Assembly (NCBI RefSeq): GCF_000472705.1
Contig: NZ_KI421453.1
Coordinates: 1 to 64,000, forward strand
DNA: 64,000 nucleotides
Reading direction: 5' to 3'
Origin: Mesorhizobium erdmanii USDA 3471
GTDB taxonomy: Bacteria > Pseudomonadota > Alphaproteobacteria > Rhizobiales > Rhizobiaceae
A program made the position numbers and the translations under genes. Positions within the stretch are counted from its first letter, which is position 1; the number at the start of each line of letters is the position of its first letter. The notes below the pieces were generated by a model. It did not search any database and had not been told where the DNA came from. It saw only the letters and a list, made by a program, of their open reading frames with translations. Shown here piece after piece: positions 56,272 to 64,000 of this stretch.

Positions 56272-59200
56272 ACTTCTTCATCCACCGTCCGATCTTCGCC
56301 TCGGCGATCGCCATCATCATGGTGCTCGCCGGGACGATTTGTTATTTCCTGCTGCCGGTCTCGCAGTTTCCCGACATCACCCCGCCACAGGTCGTCGTCA
56401 GCGCCCATTATCCGGGCGCCAGCGCGCAAGTCGTGGCCGACACGGTGACGACGCCGCTGGAGCAGCAGATCAACGGCGTGCAAGGCATGACCTACATGTC
56501 GTCGACGAGCTCCAATGACGGCTCCTCGACCATCACCATCACCTTCGATGTCGGCTATTCCCTTAGCACCGCCGCCGTCGACGTCCAGAACCGCGTCAGC
56601 CAAGCGGCCTCGTCGCTGCCGGCGATCGTCAACCAGGGCGGCGTGACGATCAAGAAGCAGAACCCGAACTTCGTTCTCATCGTCAACCTCACCTCGCCCG
56701 ACAATTCCGTCGACCCGGTGGCGCTCTCGAACCTTGCCTATCTGCAGGTCGTCGATCCGTTGAAGCGTCTGCAAGGCGTCGGCGACGTGCAGATTTTCGG
56801 CGAGCGGCGCTATTCGATGCGCGTCTGGCTCGACCCGGACAAGCTCGCCAATCTCGGCATCACCGCCGTCGACGTGCAGAATGCCATCGCCGAGCAGAAC
56901 GTCCAGGTGGCGGCCGGCAAGATCGGCCAGTCGCCGGCGCCCGCCGGCACCGCTTTCGAAATGCAGGTCAATGCCGTCGGCCGCCTGAGCGACCCGAAGG
57001 AATTCGGCGACATCGTGGTGCGCGCCAACACCGATAGCGGGTCGCTGGTGCGGCTGCGCGACGTTGCGCGCATCGAACTCGGCGCGCTGCAATATTCGTC
57101 CTCGGCCTTCTTCGGCAAGGACCCTACCGTCGTTCTCGCCGTCTACCAGATGCCCGGTTCAAACGCGCTCGACCTTCAGCAGCGCGTCAAGGACAAGATG
57201 CAGGAGCTGTCGACGCGATTCCCGAAGGGCGTCTCCTACGCCATGCATTACGACACGACGCGCTTCGTCTCGGCCTCGATGCATGACGTGCTGATCACAC
57301 TCGGCGAAGCGCTGGTGCTGGTCGTCGCCGTGGTGTTCATCTTCCTGCAGAGCTGGCGCACGACGATCATCCCGACCATCGCCATTCCGGTGTCGCTGGT
57401 GGCGACGCTCGTCGTCATGGAGATGATGGGCTTCTCGCTCAACATGCTCTCTCTGCTCGGCATGGTGCTGGCGATCGGCCTTGTCGTCGACGACGCCATC
57501 GTCGTGGTAGAGAATGTCGAACGACAGCTCGAGGCGGGGCTCAAACCGCTGGCGGCGACAAAGGCCGCCATGGCCGAAGTCACCGGTCCGATCATCGCCA
57601 CCACCGCCGTGCTGATGGCGGTGTTCGTGCCGGTCGCCTTCATTCCCGGCGTCTCCGGCAAGCTCTACAACCAGTTCGCACTGACGGTGGCGATTTCGGT
57701 CGGCATTTCCGCCTTCAATTCGCTGACGCTGAGCCCCGCGCTCAGTGCCGCTTTCCTGCGCCATCGGCACGGGCCACAGTTCTTCCTGTTCCGCTGGTTC
57801 AACACCGGCTTCGACAGGATGTCGCATGCCTACGCCCATGGCGTGCGCTTCCTCATCCGCTTGCGCTGGATCATGCTCGGCCTGTTCGCGGCCGGACTGG
57901 TGGCCACCTACTTCGTCTGGCAGAAGCTGCCCTCGACCTTCCTTCCGGTCGAGGACCAGGGCTATTTCTTCGTCGTCATCCAGTTGCCTGACGGTGCCTC
58001 GCTCGAACGCACCGACGCGGTGGCGCAGAAGGCGCGTGACATCCTGCAGGCAACGCCCGGTGTCGACATCGTCGGCTCGATCAGTGGCCTGAACTTCCTG
58101 ACCAGTGCGGCGCAGTCGAACTCGGCGGTCGAGTTCGCCATCCTGAAGCCCTGGGAGGAGCGTACTCCCGACCAGAGTGCATCGAAGCTCGTTGCCGATG
58201 TCCGCGGCAAGCTGTTGCAGATACCGGAAGCCTTCGCGCTCTCCTTCGATCCGCCTTCGATCCCGGGTATCGGCACCACGGGCGGCTTCGAGTTTGTCGT
58301 CGAGGATCTAACCGGCCGTGGCAGCAACGCCCTCAACGATGCGACGCAAGCCGTGATCGCCGAGGCGCGCAAGCAGCCCGAAATCAATCCGCAGCAGCTG
58401 TTCTCGCCGTTCTCGACCTCGACGCCGCAGTTCAACTACGACCTCGACCGAAGCAAGGCCAAGCTTCTCGGCCTCAACCTGCCCGACGTCTTCAACACGC
58501 TGCAGATCTATCTCGGCTCGCTATACGTCAACGACTTCAACCTGTTTGGCCGCACCTTCCGGGTGACCATCCAGGCCGACAAGGATGCACGTGCGGGTGC
58601 GGCCGACATTTCACGGCTCTATGTGCGCAACGCGTCGGGCGGTATGGTGCCGCTCAGCACGCTGGGCAAGCTGGTGCCGTTCGTCGGCCCGGAAACCGTG
58701 CCGCACTACAACAACAACGCCTCCGCCTCGATCAATGGCGGTGCCGCACCCGGCTTCTCCTCGGGCCAGGCGGTCGCTGCCATGGAACGGGCGGCTGCCA
58801 CCGCGCTGCCCAGGGATTTCGGTTTCGAATGGACCGGCATCACCTTCCAGGAGCTCAAGGCAGGATCGATCGCGTCCGTCGTCTTCGGCCTCGCCATCGT
58901 CTTCGTCTTCCTGATTCTGGCGGCGCAGTACGAGAGCTGGGCGATGCCGTTCATGGTGCTGCTGGCGGTGCCGCTCGCTCTGTTCGGCGCGTTCGCCGCA
59001 CTGTGGGCACGCGGCATGCAGATCGACGTCTACTCGCAAATCGGCTTCGTCATGCTGATCGGCCTGGCGGCGAAGAACGCGATCCTGATCGTCGAGTTCG
59101 CAAGACGGCGGCGCGAGGAAGGCCTGAGCATCATCGAGGCGGCGATGGAAGCCGCGAGGCTGAGACTGCGGCCAATCCTGATGACGGCCTTCGCCTTCAT

Positions 59201-59441
59201 CCTCGGCGTGCTGCCGCTGATGTTCGCCACCGGCGCCGGTGCCGCCAGCCGCCAATCGATCGGCACCACCGTCTTTGGCGGCATGGTCGCCGCGACCATC
59301 CTGTCGCTGGTGTTCGTGCCGGTCTTCTACGCGGTCATCGAACAGCTGCGGGAGCGCCGCGAAAGCGGCGAACCCGCCTCCAAGCACACTGAACCAACCG
59401 CCGAACCCGCCTTCCCTCCCCTGGCGCAAGCGGCCGAATAA
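56256..59441 (+). CDS. RND multidrug efflux permease (AcrB/BepE-like)
   Basis: A 1061-aa protein of standard HAE1 length. N-terminal FFIHRPIFASAIAIIMVLAG; proton-relay residues in IGLVVDDAIVVVENVER (Asp-Asp) and LIGLAAKNAILIVEFARR (Lys). Twelve membrane helices and two large periplasmic loops are evident. The start is ATG 56256 or GTG 56265. It exports drugs, dyes or plant compounds in a trimer with the adaptor encoded downstream and an outer-membrane channel encoded elsewhere. The gene order permease then adaptor is the reverse of acrAB. Confidence 0.95.
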   Translation: MRVVVNFFIHRPIFASAIAIIMVLAGTICYFLLPVSQFPDITPPQVVVSAHYPGASAQVVADTVTTPLEQQINGVQGMTYMSSTSSNDGSSTITITFDVGYSLSTAAVDVQNRVSQAASSLPAIVNQGGVTIKKQNPNFVLIVNLTSPDNSVDPVALSNLAYLQVVDPLKRLQGVGDVQIFGERRYSMRVWLDPDKLANLGITAVDVQNAIAEQNVQVAAGKIGQSPAPAGTAFEMQVNAVGRLSDPKEFGDIVVRANTDSGSLVRLRDVARIELGALQYSSSAFFGKDPTVVLAVYQMPGSNALDLQQRVKDKMQELSTRFPKGVSYAMHYDTTRFVSASMHDVLITLGEALVLVVAVVFIFLQSWRTTIIPTIAIPVSLVATLVVMEMMGFSLNMLSLLGMVLAIGLVVDDAIVVVENVERQLEAGLKPLAATKAAMAEVTGPIIATTAVLMAVFVPVAFIPGVSGKLYNQFALTVAISVGISAFNSLTLSPALSAAFLRHRHGPQFFLFRWFNTGFDRMSHAYAHGVRFLIRLRWIMLGLFAAGLVATYFVWQKLPSTFLPVEDQGYFFVVIQLPDGASLERTDAVAQKARDILQATPGVDIVGSISGLNFLTSAAQSNSAVEFAILKPWEERTPDQSASKLVADVRGKLLQIPEAFALSFDPPSIPGIGTTGGFEFVVEDLTGRGSNALNDATQAVIAEARKQPEINPQQLFSPFSTSTPQFNYDLDRSKAKLLGLNLPDVFNTLQIYLGSLYVNDFNLFGRTFRVTIQADKDARAGAADISRLYVRNASGGMVPLSTLGKLVPFVGPETVPHYNNNASASINGGAAPGFSSGQAVAAMERAAATALPRDFGFEWTGITFQELKAGSIASVVFGLAIVFVFLILAAQYESWAMPFMVLLAVPLALFGAFAALWARGMQIDVYSQIGFVMLIGLAAKNAILIVEFARRRREEGLSIIEAAMEAARLRLRPILMTAFAFILGVLPLMFATGAGAASRQSIGTTVFGGMVAATILSLVFVPVFYAVIEQLRERRESGEPASKHTEPTAEPAFPPLAQAAE

Positions 59442-59456
59442 GATTGGAGAAATATC

Positions 59457-60611
59457 ATGCGTAAATGGAAAATCGCGTTGGGAACGGCTGTCGCGCTGGG
59501 TGCGATCTCGGTGGCCAGCGTTCACCTGCTCGACATGGGCAATCTCAGGCTGAGCGGCGCTACGGCCGGGGCGGCGACGCCGGCTCCGGCGGCATTCGTG
59601 ATGCCGGTGCCGGTGGCGAGCGTGGTCAAGAAGACGATCCCGATCTATCTCGACTACGCGGCCCGCATCGAGCCTATCCGCAGCATCACGCTGCAGGCGC
59701 GCGTGCCTGGCTACCTGCAGGAACAGACAGCGCAAGACGGCGCCGATGTCCGCCAGGGCGACCTTCTCTACAAGATCTCGCCTGACGACTTCCAGGCTGC
59801 GCTCGATCAGGCGAGAGCCCAGGTGCAGCGCGATACGGCGACGCTCGACTATGCGCGTTCCAATCTCGGCCGCGGCTCCGAGCTCGCCAAGAGCGGTTAC
59901 CTGGACAAGGACAGTTTCGACCAGCGCACCAGTACCTTGCGCCAGGCGCAGGCGTCGCTGGCGCTCAACCAGGCGGCCGTACGCACGGCGGAACTCAACC
60001 TGAGCTACGCCGAGATCCATGCTCCGTTCGCCGGGCGCCTCGGCCGCAACCAGGCCTCGGTCGGAACGCTGGTCAGCGTCGCCGGCACCGTGCTCAACAC
60101 GCTGGTCCAGCTCGATCCGATCTATGTCACCTTCAATCCGAGCGAGACGGATCTGGCCGAGATCGAGCAGGCCCGCGCGGCCGGGCCGATCGAGGTCGAG
60201 GTTCTGTTGCCGGGCACGACCGAGTCCAGCCAGAAGGGCGAACTCACCTTCATCGACAACACGGTCGACCATTCGACGGGAACTATCACTGCCCGCGCCA
60301 CGATCGGCAATGCGAAGTTTTCGCTCATGCCCGGCCAGTATGTTCGCGTACGTCTGCATATCAAGCAGCAGCCCGATGCGCTGATGGTGCCGCAGACAGC
60401 GCTGGGTTCGAGCCAGCTCGGCAAGTACCTCTACGTCGTCGGCAAGGGCAACACGGTCGACCAGCGGCTAGTCTCGCTTGGCCCGACCAGCGGCGACCTG
60501 GTGGCCATCCTCAGCGGCGTCTCCGAGGGCGACCAGGTGATAACAGGCAATCTGCAGAAGATCGGACCCGGAATGCCGATCTCGCCACTGCCACAGAAAC
60601 CGGCTACCTGA
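59457..60611 (+). CDS. RND efflux periplasmic adaptor subunit
   Basis: A 384-aa protein. GGAG lies 8 nt upstream of the ATG. An N-terminal helix anchors it (WKIALGTAVALGAISVASVHLL) with no lipobox. Lipoyl half-motifs RSITLQARVPGYLQEQTAQDGADVRQGDLL and LSYAEIHAPFAGRLGRNQASVG flank a coiled-coil hairpin; the beta-barrel and MP domains follow. It joins the permease to a TolC-type channel. It ends at a terminator at 60637. Confidence 0.93.
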   Translation: MRKWKIALGTAVALGAISVASVHLLDMGNLRLSGATAGAATPAPAAFVMPVPVASVVKKTIPIYLDYAARIEPIRSITLQARVPGYLQEQTAQDGADVRQGDLLYKISPDDFQAALDQARAQVQRDTATLDYARSNLGRGSELAKSGYLDKDSFDQRTSTLRQAQASLALNQAAVRTAELNLSYAEIHAPFAGRLGRNQASVGTLVSVAGTVLNTLVQLDPIYVTFNPSETDLAEIEQARAAGPIEVEVLLPGTTESSQKGELTFIDNTVDHSTGTITARATIGNAKFSLMPGQYVRVRLHIKQQPDALMVPQTALGSSQLGKYLYVVGKGNTVDQRLVSLGPTSGDLVAILSGVSEGDQVITGNLQKIGPGMPISPLPQKPAT

Positions 60612-60636
60612 ATCCCCCGCAGGCCCGGTTTCCGCG

Positions 60637-60676
60637 CGGCGCCCCCGACCTTTTCTCAGGTCGCGGGCGCCGTTTT
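60637..60676 (+). terminator. Intrinsic terminator after the RND operon
   Basis: CGGCGCCC-C-CGACCT (60637-60651) pairs with AGGTCG-C-GGGCGCCG (60658-60672), with one C/C mismatch, followed by TTTT. It overlaps the last codons of the convergent lysR gene (stop at 60656). Confidence 0.75.
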
Positions 60677-61576
60677 CACGAGCAGGCCGACCAAAGCGAC
60701 GACATCGGCTCGATCGGCCTTGGCCGGCGGCATGAAGGCGCAATAGGGATGACCGAGACGCACCGAGACTGGTGAGAGCGCGATCAATCGCCCTGCCTCC
60801 AGATCGGCCTGTGCCATCACACGCTGACCAAGGGCAATGCCCAGACCCAGCCTCGCTGAAGCGATCGCTAGGCTTGAAAGACCGACTCGCCGCCCATGCG
60901 ACGGGTCGGGCGAACGGCTGCCGCCGCATGCCGCGAACCAATCCGTCCAGGTCGGGTGCGAAGCATAGTTCGGCCCCCAATTGGTGTGGATGAACAGGCT
61001 CTCATGCAGGTCGGTGAGACCGGAAACGCCTTTGCGGTGCCGGTCCCAGAATTCCGGCGCGCAAACCGGCAGCACATCGTCATGGACGAGGCGGACCATG
61101 CGCAGGCCCGGGTAGTGATAGTCGCCATAGGAGATGCGCAGATCGACATTTTGGCGCAACAGGTCGATCGGATCGTCCTCTACCCGGACATCGATCGCCA
61201 TGTGCGGGTAGGCATCGAGCAACTCAGCCAGCCTCGGCGCCAGCCATAGTTCGGCCAGCGAAAACGGCACGCTGACGACCAGACGCGTCCTCAAACCGCC
61301 TTCCAGCATGCGCTGGCCGATGGCGGCGATGTCGCCAAGCGCACGCGCGGTCTGCGGATAGATGGCATGGCCGGCGTCGGTCAGCGTGATGCGGTTGCCC
61401 GTGCGCACGAACAGTTGCTTGCCGAACCAGGTCTCGAGGTTGCGGATCTGCTGGCTGACCGCGGCCGAGGACACACCAAGTTCGCTCGCCGCCAAAGTAA
61501 AGCTGCCGGTGCGGGCGGCGACCTCGAAGGCCTTGATCGCGTTCAGCGGCGGCAGCTTTTCCAAATCAGACTCCAT
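60656..61576 (-). CDS. LysR family regulator, GcvA-like
   Basis: A 306-aa protein. HTH: LPPLNAIKAFEVAARTGSFTLAASELGVSSAAVSQQIRNLETWFG; effector domain with SLAELWLAPRLAELLDAYPHMAIDV. It is divergent from the 2-oxoglutarate oxygenase gene across 91 bp, so control of that gene is likely. Its last codons form part of the RND operon terminator. Confidence 0.88.
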   Translation of the reverse strand: MESDLEKLPPLNAIKAFEVAARTGSFTLAASELGVSSAAVSQQIRNLETWFGKQLFVRTGNRITLTDAGHAIYPQTARALGDIAAIGQRMLEGGLRTRLVVSVPFSLAELWLAPRLAELLDAYPHMAIDVRVEDDPIDLLRQNVDLRISYGDYHYPGLRMVRLVHDDVLPVCAPEFWDRHRKGVSGLTDLHESLFIHTNWGPNYASHPTWTDWFAACGGSRSPDPSHGRRVGLSSLAIASARLGLGIALGQRVMAQADLEAGRLIALSPVSVRLGHPYCAFMPPAKADRADVVALVGLLVKTAPAT

Positions 61577-61667
61577 AAGTTTTTCTTGGCTGATCCTAAT
61601 AATTTTCCACGTTGAGAGAAAGAATTTTTTGCCGTCTCATGCACTCGAAACCTTGGAGCCGATGACC

Positions 61668-62456
61668 ATGAAAGACATTCTCGATCTCGACCGCTTCCCG
61701 CTCGACCGCGAAGGCAGCGCCGAATGGAAGCATCTCGTCGAACAATCGATCGCTGCGCTCGAAGCCGACGGCATGTTCAATCTAGAAGGTTTTCTACGGC
61801 CAGGCGTCGCCGAACGGGCGGTGCGGGAAATCACGCCGGTGATGGACACGCAATCCCATGTCCACAAGAGGATGCACAACATCTACTTCAAGCCCAGCAT
61901 TCCCGAACTCGCCCCCGACCATCCGGCGCTGCGCAAGGTCGAGACCATCAGCCATACCGTCTGTGCCGACCAGATTCCGGGCAGCACCGTGCTTGCCATC
62001 TACGAGTATGAACCGCTTGTGCGCTTCCTCGCGGCGACGATGGGCAAGGCAAAGCTGCACGTCATGCAGGACCCGCTGGCCCGCACCAACGTCATGGCCT
62101 ATCGCGCCGGCGAAGCGCTGAACTGGCATTTCGACCGCTCGGAATTCACCACTACCCTCCTCCTGCAGCAGGCGCAGAGCGGTGGCGACCTCGAATATCG
62201 CACCGATCTCAGATCGGACGATGATCCAAATTATGACGGCGTCGCCCGACTGCTGGAAGGCCGTGATCCCGACGCAAAAATCCTGCGCATGAAGCCGGGT
62301 ACACTCAATGTGTTCCGCGGCAAGAACACCGCGCACCGGGTCACCACGGTCGAAGGCGAGCGCGAACGCATGATCGCGGTGTTTTCCTACTATGAGAGGC
62401 CAGGCGTGATGTTCAGCGCCGAGGAACGGGTCGGCTTCTATGGCCGCGCGGCCTGA
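61668..62456 (+). CDS. HalD/BesD-like Fe(II)/2-oxoglutarate oxygenase with an intact HxD
   Basis: 262 aa from the ATG at 61668, with GGAG 9 nt upstream. The family blocks are MDTQSHVHKRMHNIYF, AYRAGEALNWHFDRSEFTTT (HxD iron ligands), LLLQQAQSGGDLEYRTDL and LNVFRGKNTAHRVTTVEGER (distal His and 2-oxoglutarate Arg). Amino-acid halogenases of this family replace the Asp by Gly; here the Asp is present, so a hydroxylase of a free amino acid is expected. A GntR gene and an enolase-superfamily gene follow on the same strand. Confidence 0.82.
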   Translation: MKDILDLDRFPLDREGSAEWKHLVEQSIAALEADGMFNLEGFLRPGVAERAVREITPVMDTQSHVHKRMHNIYFKPSIPELAPDHPALRKVETISHTVCADQIPGSTVLAIYEYEPLVRFLAATMGKAKLHVMQDPLARTNVMAYRAGEALNWHFDRSEFTTTLLLQQAQSGGDLEYRTDLRSDDDPNYDGVARLLEGRDPDAKILRMKPGTLNVFRGKNTAHRVTTVEGERERMIAVFSYYERPGVMFSAEERVGFYGRAA

Positions 62457-62522
62457 CCCCGCCCCACCGCATCCGGATCAGATTGCGCAGACGATGAAAG
62501 AATCCAAAAATGACATCTTGTT

Positions 62523-62538
62523 AGATTGTCGACAATCT
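62523..62538. promoter_or_regulatory. Perfect 16-bp palindrome before the gntR gene
   Basis: AGATTGTCGACAATCT, a self-complementary site of the TTGTCGACAA type bound by FCD-class GntR repressors, 37 bp before the gntR ATG. A further TTGTCTTG half-site follows. Autoregulation is likely. Confidence 0.7.
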
Positions 62539-62575
62539 GATTGTCTTGCCTTCTGTTCTCGCTGGAGTGGGCCGG

Positions 62576-63268
62576 ATGGTGAAGACGGAGTTCAGCCCGA
62601 TTGCCGACACGACGCGCCGCGCCGAAATCGTCGCGCTGCTGCGGCGGGCGATCCTGACCGGTCAGTTGGGACCCGGCCAGAAGCTCAACGAGCTCAGGAT
62701 TTCAGAGCAGATGCGGGTCAGCCGCGCGCCATTGCGCGAGGCGATGCGTGAGCTCGTGCAGGAAGGCCTCCTCTCCAGCATTCCCTATGCCGGCACCTTC
62801 GTCATCGACGTCACCGCCAAGGACATTGACGATGCCTATTCGCTCAACCAGGTGCTTGACGAATTCGCCATCGCGCGCACCTGGCCGCTGCGCGACCAGC
62901 GCTTCTTCGATGAGCTTGACCGGCGCCACGAAGCGGTGAAGCAGGCGACCCGCAACCTCGACACAACAAGGCAGATCGAGACGGCGCTGCAACTGCATGG
63001 GCTGATCTATGAATGGGCCGACAATTCGGTGCTGCTGGAAACCTGGCAGCGGCTGATCAGCCGGCTGCAGATGTATTTCGCGCTGCACCAGCATGCGCGC
63101 AACGAGCCGGTGCCGGCCGAAGACGTTCATGAGACTTACGTGCGGCTGCTCAAAGGCACCGACATGGGCGCCGCCCAGCGCCATGCCCGCGAGCATATCC
63201 ACCTCGATTTCGAACAGCTGCTTTCCTACGCACGCGGCCTCGAACAGCGCCCATCGAGGGGCGCCTGA
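62576..63268 (+). CDS. GntR family regulator, FCD type
   Basis: A 230-aa protein. GGAG lies 9 nt upstream of the ATG. HTH: IVALLRRAILTGQLGPGQKLNELRISEQMRVSRAPLREAMREL; FCD domain from about residue 85 with QLHGLIYEWADNSVLLETW and HAREHIHLDFEQLL. It probably controls itself and the enolase-superfamily gene starting 35 bp downstream; ligands of this class are often sugar or amino acid derived acids. Confidence 0.9.
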   Translation: MVKTEFSPIADTTRRAEIVALLRRAILTGQLGPGQKLNELRISEQMRVSRAPLREAMRELVQEGLLSSIPYAGTFVIDVTAKDIDDAYSLNQVLDEFAIARTWPLRDQRFFDELDRRHEAVKQATRNLDTTRQIETALQLHGLIYEWADNSVLLETWQRLISRLQMYFALHQHARNEPVPAEDVHETYVRLLKGTDMGAAQRHAREHIHLDFEQLLSYARGLEQRPSRGA

Positions 63269-63303
63269 TCAATTCCCAGACTTTGCAGCCAACGGACAGA
63301 CAC

Positions 63304-64000
63304 GTGCGCATCGAAACCATCAAAGCCTACCATGTCGTGCAGCCCTTCGTGGACGGACCCTACCGGATGTCGAAGGGGCGCGAAGCCGACGCTTTCGACG
63401 CGGTGATCGTCGCCATCACAGCCGACGGCGGCTTGACCGGCTGGGGCGAGATGGCGCCGCTTGGCAATTTCTACTCGGCCGCGTTTCCCGCTGGAACGCG
63501 CGCGGGCGTGCCGGAAATCGCGTCGCATCTCATCGGCCACGATCCGCGCGGCCTGGCCAGCATCGGCCGGCTGATGGACACGGTGTTCAAGGGCCATCCC
63601 TACATCAAATCAGCGCTCGACATGGCCTGCTGGGATCTCGCCGCGCGCGCCGCCAACGTGCCGCTGGTGACACTGCTGGGCGGCAAGGAAAGCGAGACGG
63701 CCGAACTCTACAAGGTGGTCACTCACGGCAGCGTCGACGCCATGGCGGCGCTGGCAAAGCGCATCGTCAGGGACGGCTTCCACCGGCTGCAGGTCAAGGT
63801 CGGCGGCAATGTCCATGATGACATCGAGCGCGTCACAGCGGTCGCCGCCTCCGTGCCGAATGGCACCGTCATCTTCTGCGACGCCAATGCCGGCTGGACC
63901 CCCTATCAGGCGCGGCAGTTCGCCGATGCCACACGCGCCATCGACTACACATTCGAGCAGCCTTGCACGACGATCGACGAGAACATGTCGGTGCGCCGCA
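63304..64000 (+). CDS. Mandelate racemase/muconate lactonizing enzyme family protein (cut by window edge)
   Basis: GTG start at 63304; 232 codons visible of a usual 360-370. N-terminal capping domain (IETIKAYHVVQPFVDGPYRMSKG, GWGEMAPLGNFYSAAF), then the barrel with ALDMACWDLAARAANVPLVTLLGG, a catalytic-lysine strand LQVKVGGN and metal ligands in FCDANAGW and FEQP. It resembles the proline-betaine epimerase / cis-3-hydroxyproline dehydratase branch of the enolase superfamily by eye, which would fit an upstream amino-acid hydroxylase. The exact substrate is open. Confidence 0.85.
   Translation, partial: MRIETIKAYHVVQPFVDGPYRMSKGREADAFDAVIVAITADGGLTGWGEMAPLGNFYSAAFPAGTRAGVPEIASHLIGHDPRGLASIGRLMDTVFKGHPYIKSALDMACWDLAARAANVPLVTLLGGKESETAELYKVVTHGSVDAMAALAKRIVRDGFHRLQVKVGGNVHDDIERVTAVAASVPNGTVIFCDANAGWTPYQARQFADATRAIDYTFEQPCTTIDENMSVRR

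Noticed and set aside
61668..62456. Annotation of the oxygenase as an amino-acid halogenase
   Set aside because: Halogenases of this family need Gly or Ala in place of the iron-ligand Asp. Here the motif is HFD, so chloride could not take the open site.
1..64000. tRNA, rRNA, CRISPR array, prophage or conjugative genes
   Set aside because: None was found on reading both strands; short direct repeats in the window belong to intergenic palindromes or operators.

Overview
The window looks like chromosomal DNA of an alphaproteobacterium of the order Hyphomicrobiales (Rhizobiales), most likely Mesorhizobium or a close relative. The grounds are the high GC content, the split-b-subunit F0 ATP synthase operon, a BacA-type peptide transporter, a BioR/BioY biotin module with TTATAGATAA operators, an alpha-r14-type small RNA with three CCTCCTCCC loops, and several palindromic intergenic repeat families that I recognise from Mesorhizobium genomes. 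No ribosomal RNA, tRNA, CRISPR array or complete insertion sequence was seen. The only mobile element is the 5' end of an IS481-type transposase at the left edge.

Layout. 1-9.7 kb: IS end, DUF6101 protein, FAD-linked oxidase and Sua5-type TsaC, small secreted proteins, a very acidic protein, then glyS and glyQ. 9.7-13.7 kb: an exported TPR protein, then the biotin unit bioR, bioY and DUF1284. 13.8-16.4 kb: a visibly AT-richer two-gene island holding an unrecognised 219-aa protein and a caspase-fold (C14-like) protease of 632 aa. This is the best candidate for an undescribed system. 16.4-25.7 kb: housekeeping genes (polyprenyl diphosphate synthase, methyltransferase, S49 peptidase, ispE, moaB, GFA protein, PhyH-like oxygenase, glycosyltransferase, radical SAM protein, rnhB). 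25.9-28.5 kb: the F0 operon atpI-B-E-F'-F. 28.8-41.5 kb: SleB-type hydrolase, two MFS transporters with LysR regulators, der with its TPR partner, polysaccharide deacetylase, bacA, M29 aminopeptidase, DUF488.

41.7-64 kb is mostly accessory metabolism: an ArsC/Spx-like protein; a DHFR-like/ArsR/SRPBCC cassette; a polyamine-type ABC operon with its own XRE-cupin regulator; a fumarylacetoacetase-family gene; a ribose/fructose-type ABC transporter with a LacI regulator; the alpha-r14-like sRNA; a TetR-controlled RND efflux operon; and a cluster with a 2-oxoglutarate oxygenase, a GntR regulator and an enolase-superfamily enzyme cut by the right edge.

Regulatory DNA is unusually readable. Candidate operators with clear symmetry lie in front of bioR, bioY, both MFS-associated LysR genes, the polyamine operon, the TetR/RND divergent promoter and the last GntR gene. 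Intrinsic terminators separate several convergent gene pairs. Names rest on motif and family recognition by eye; no database search was possible.
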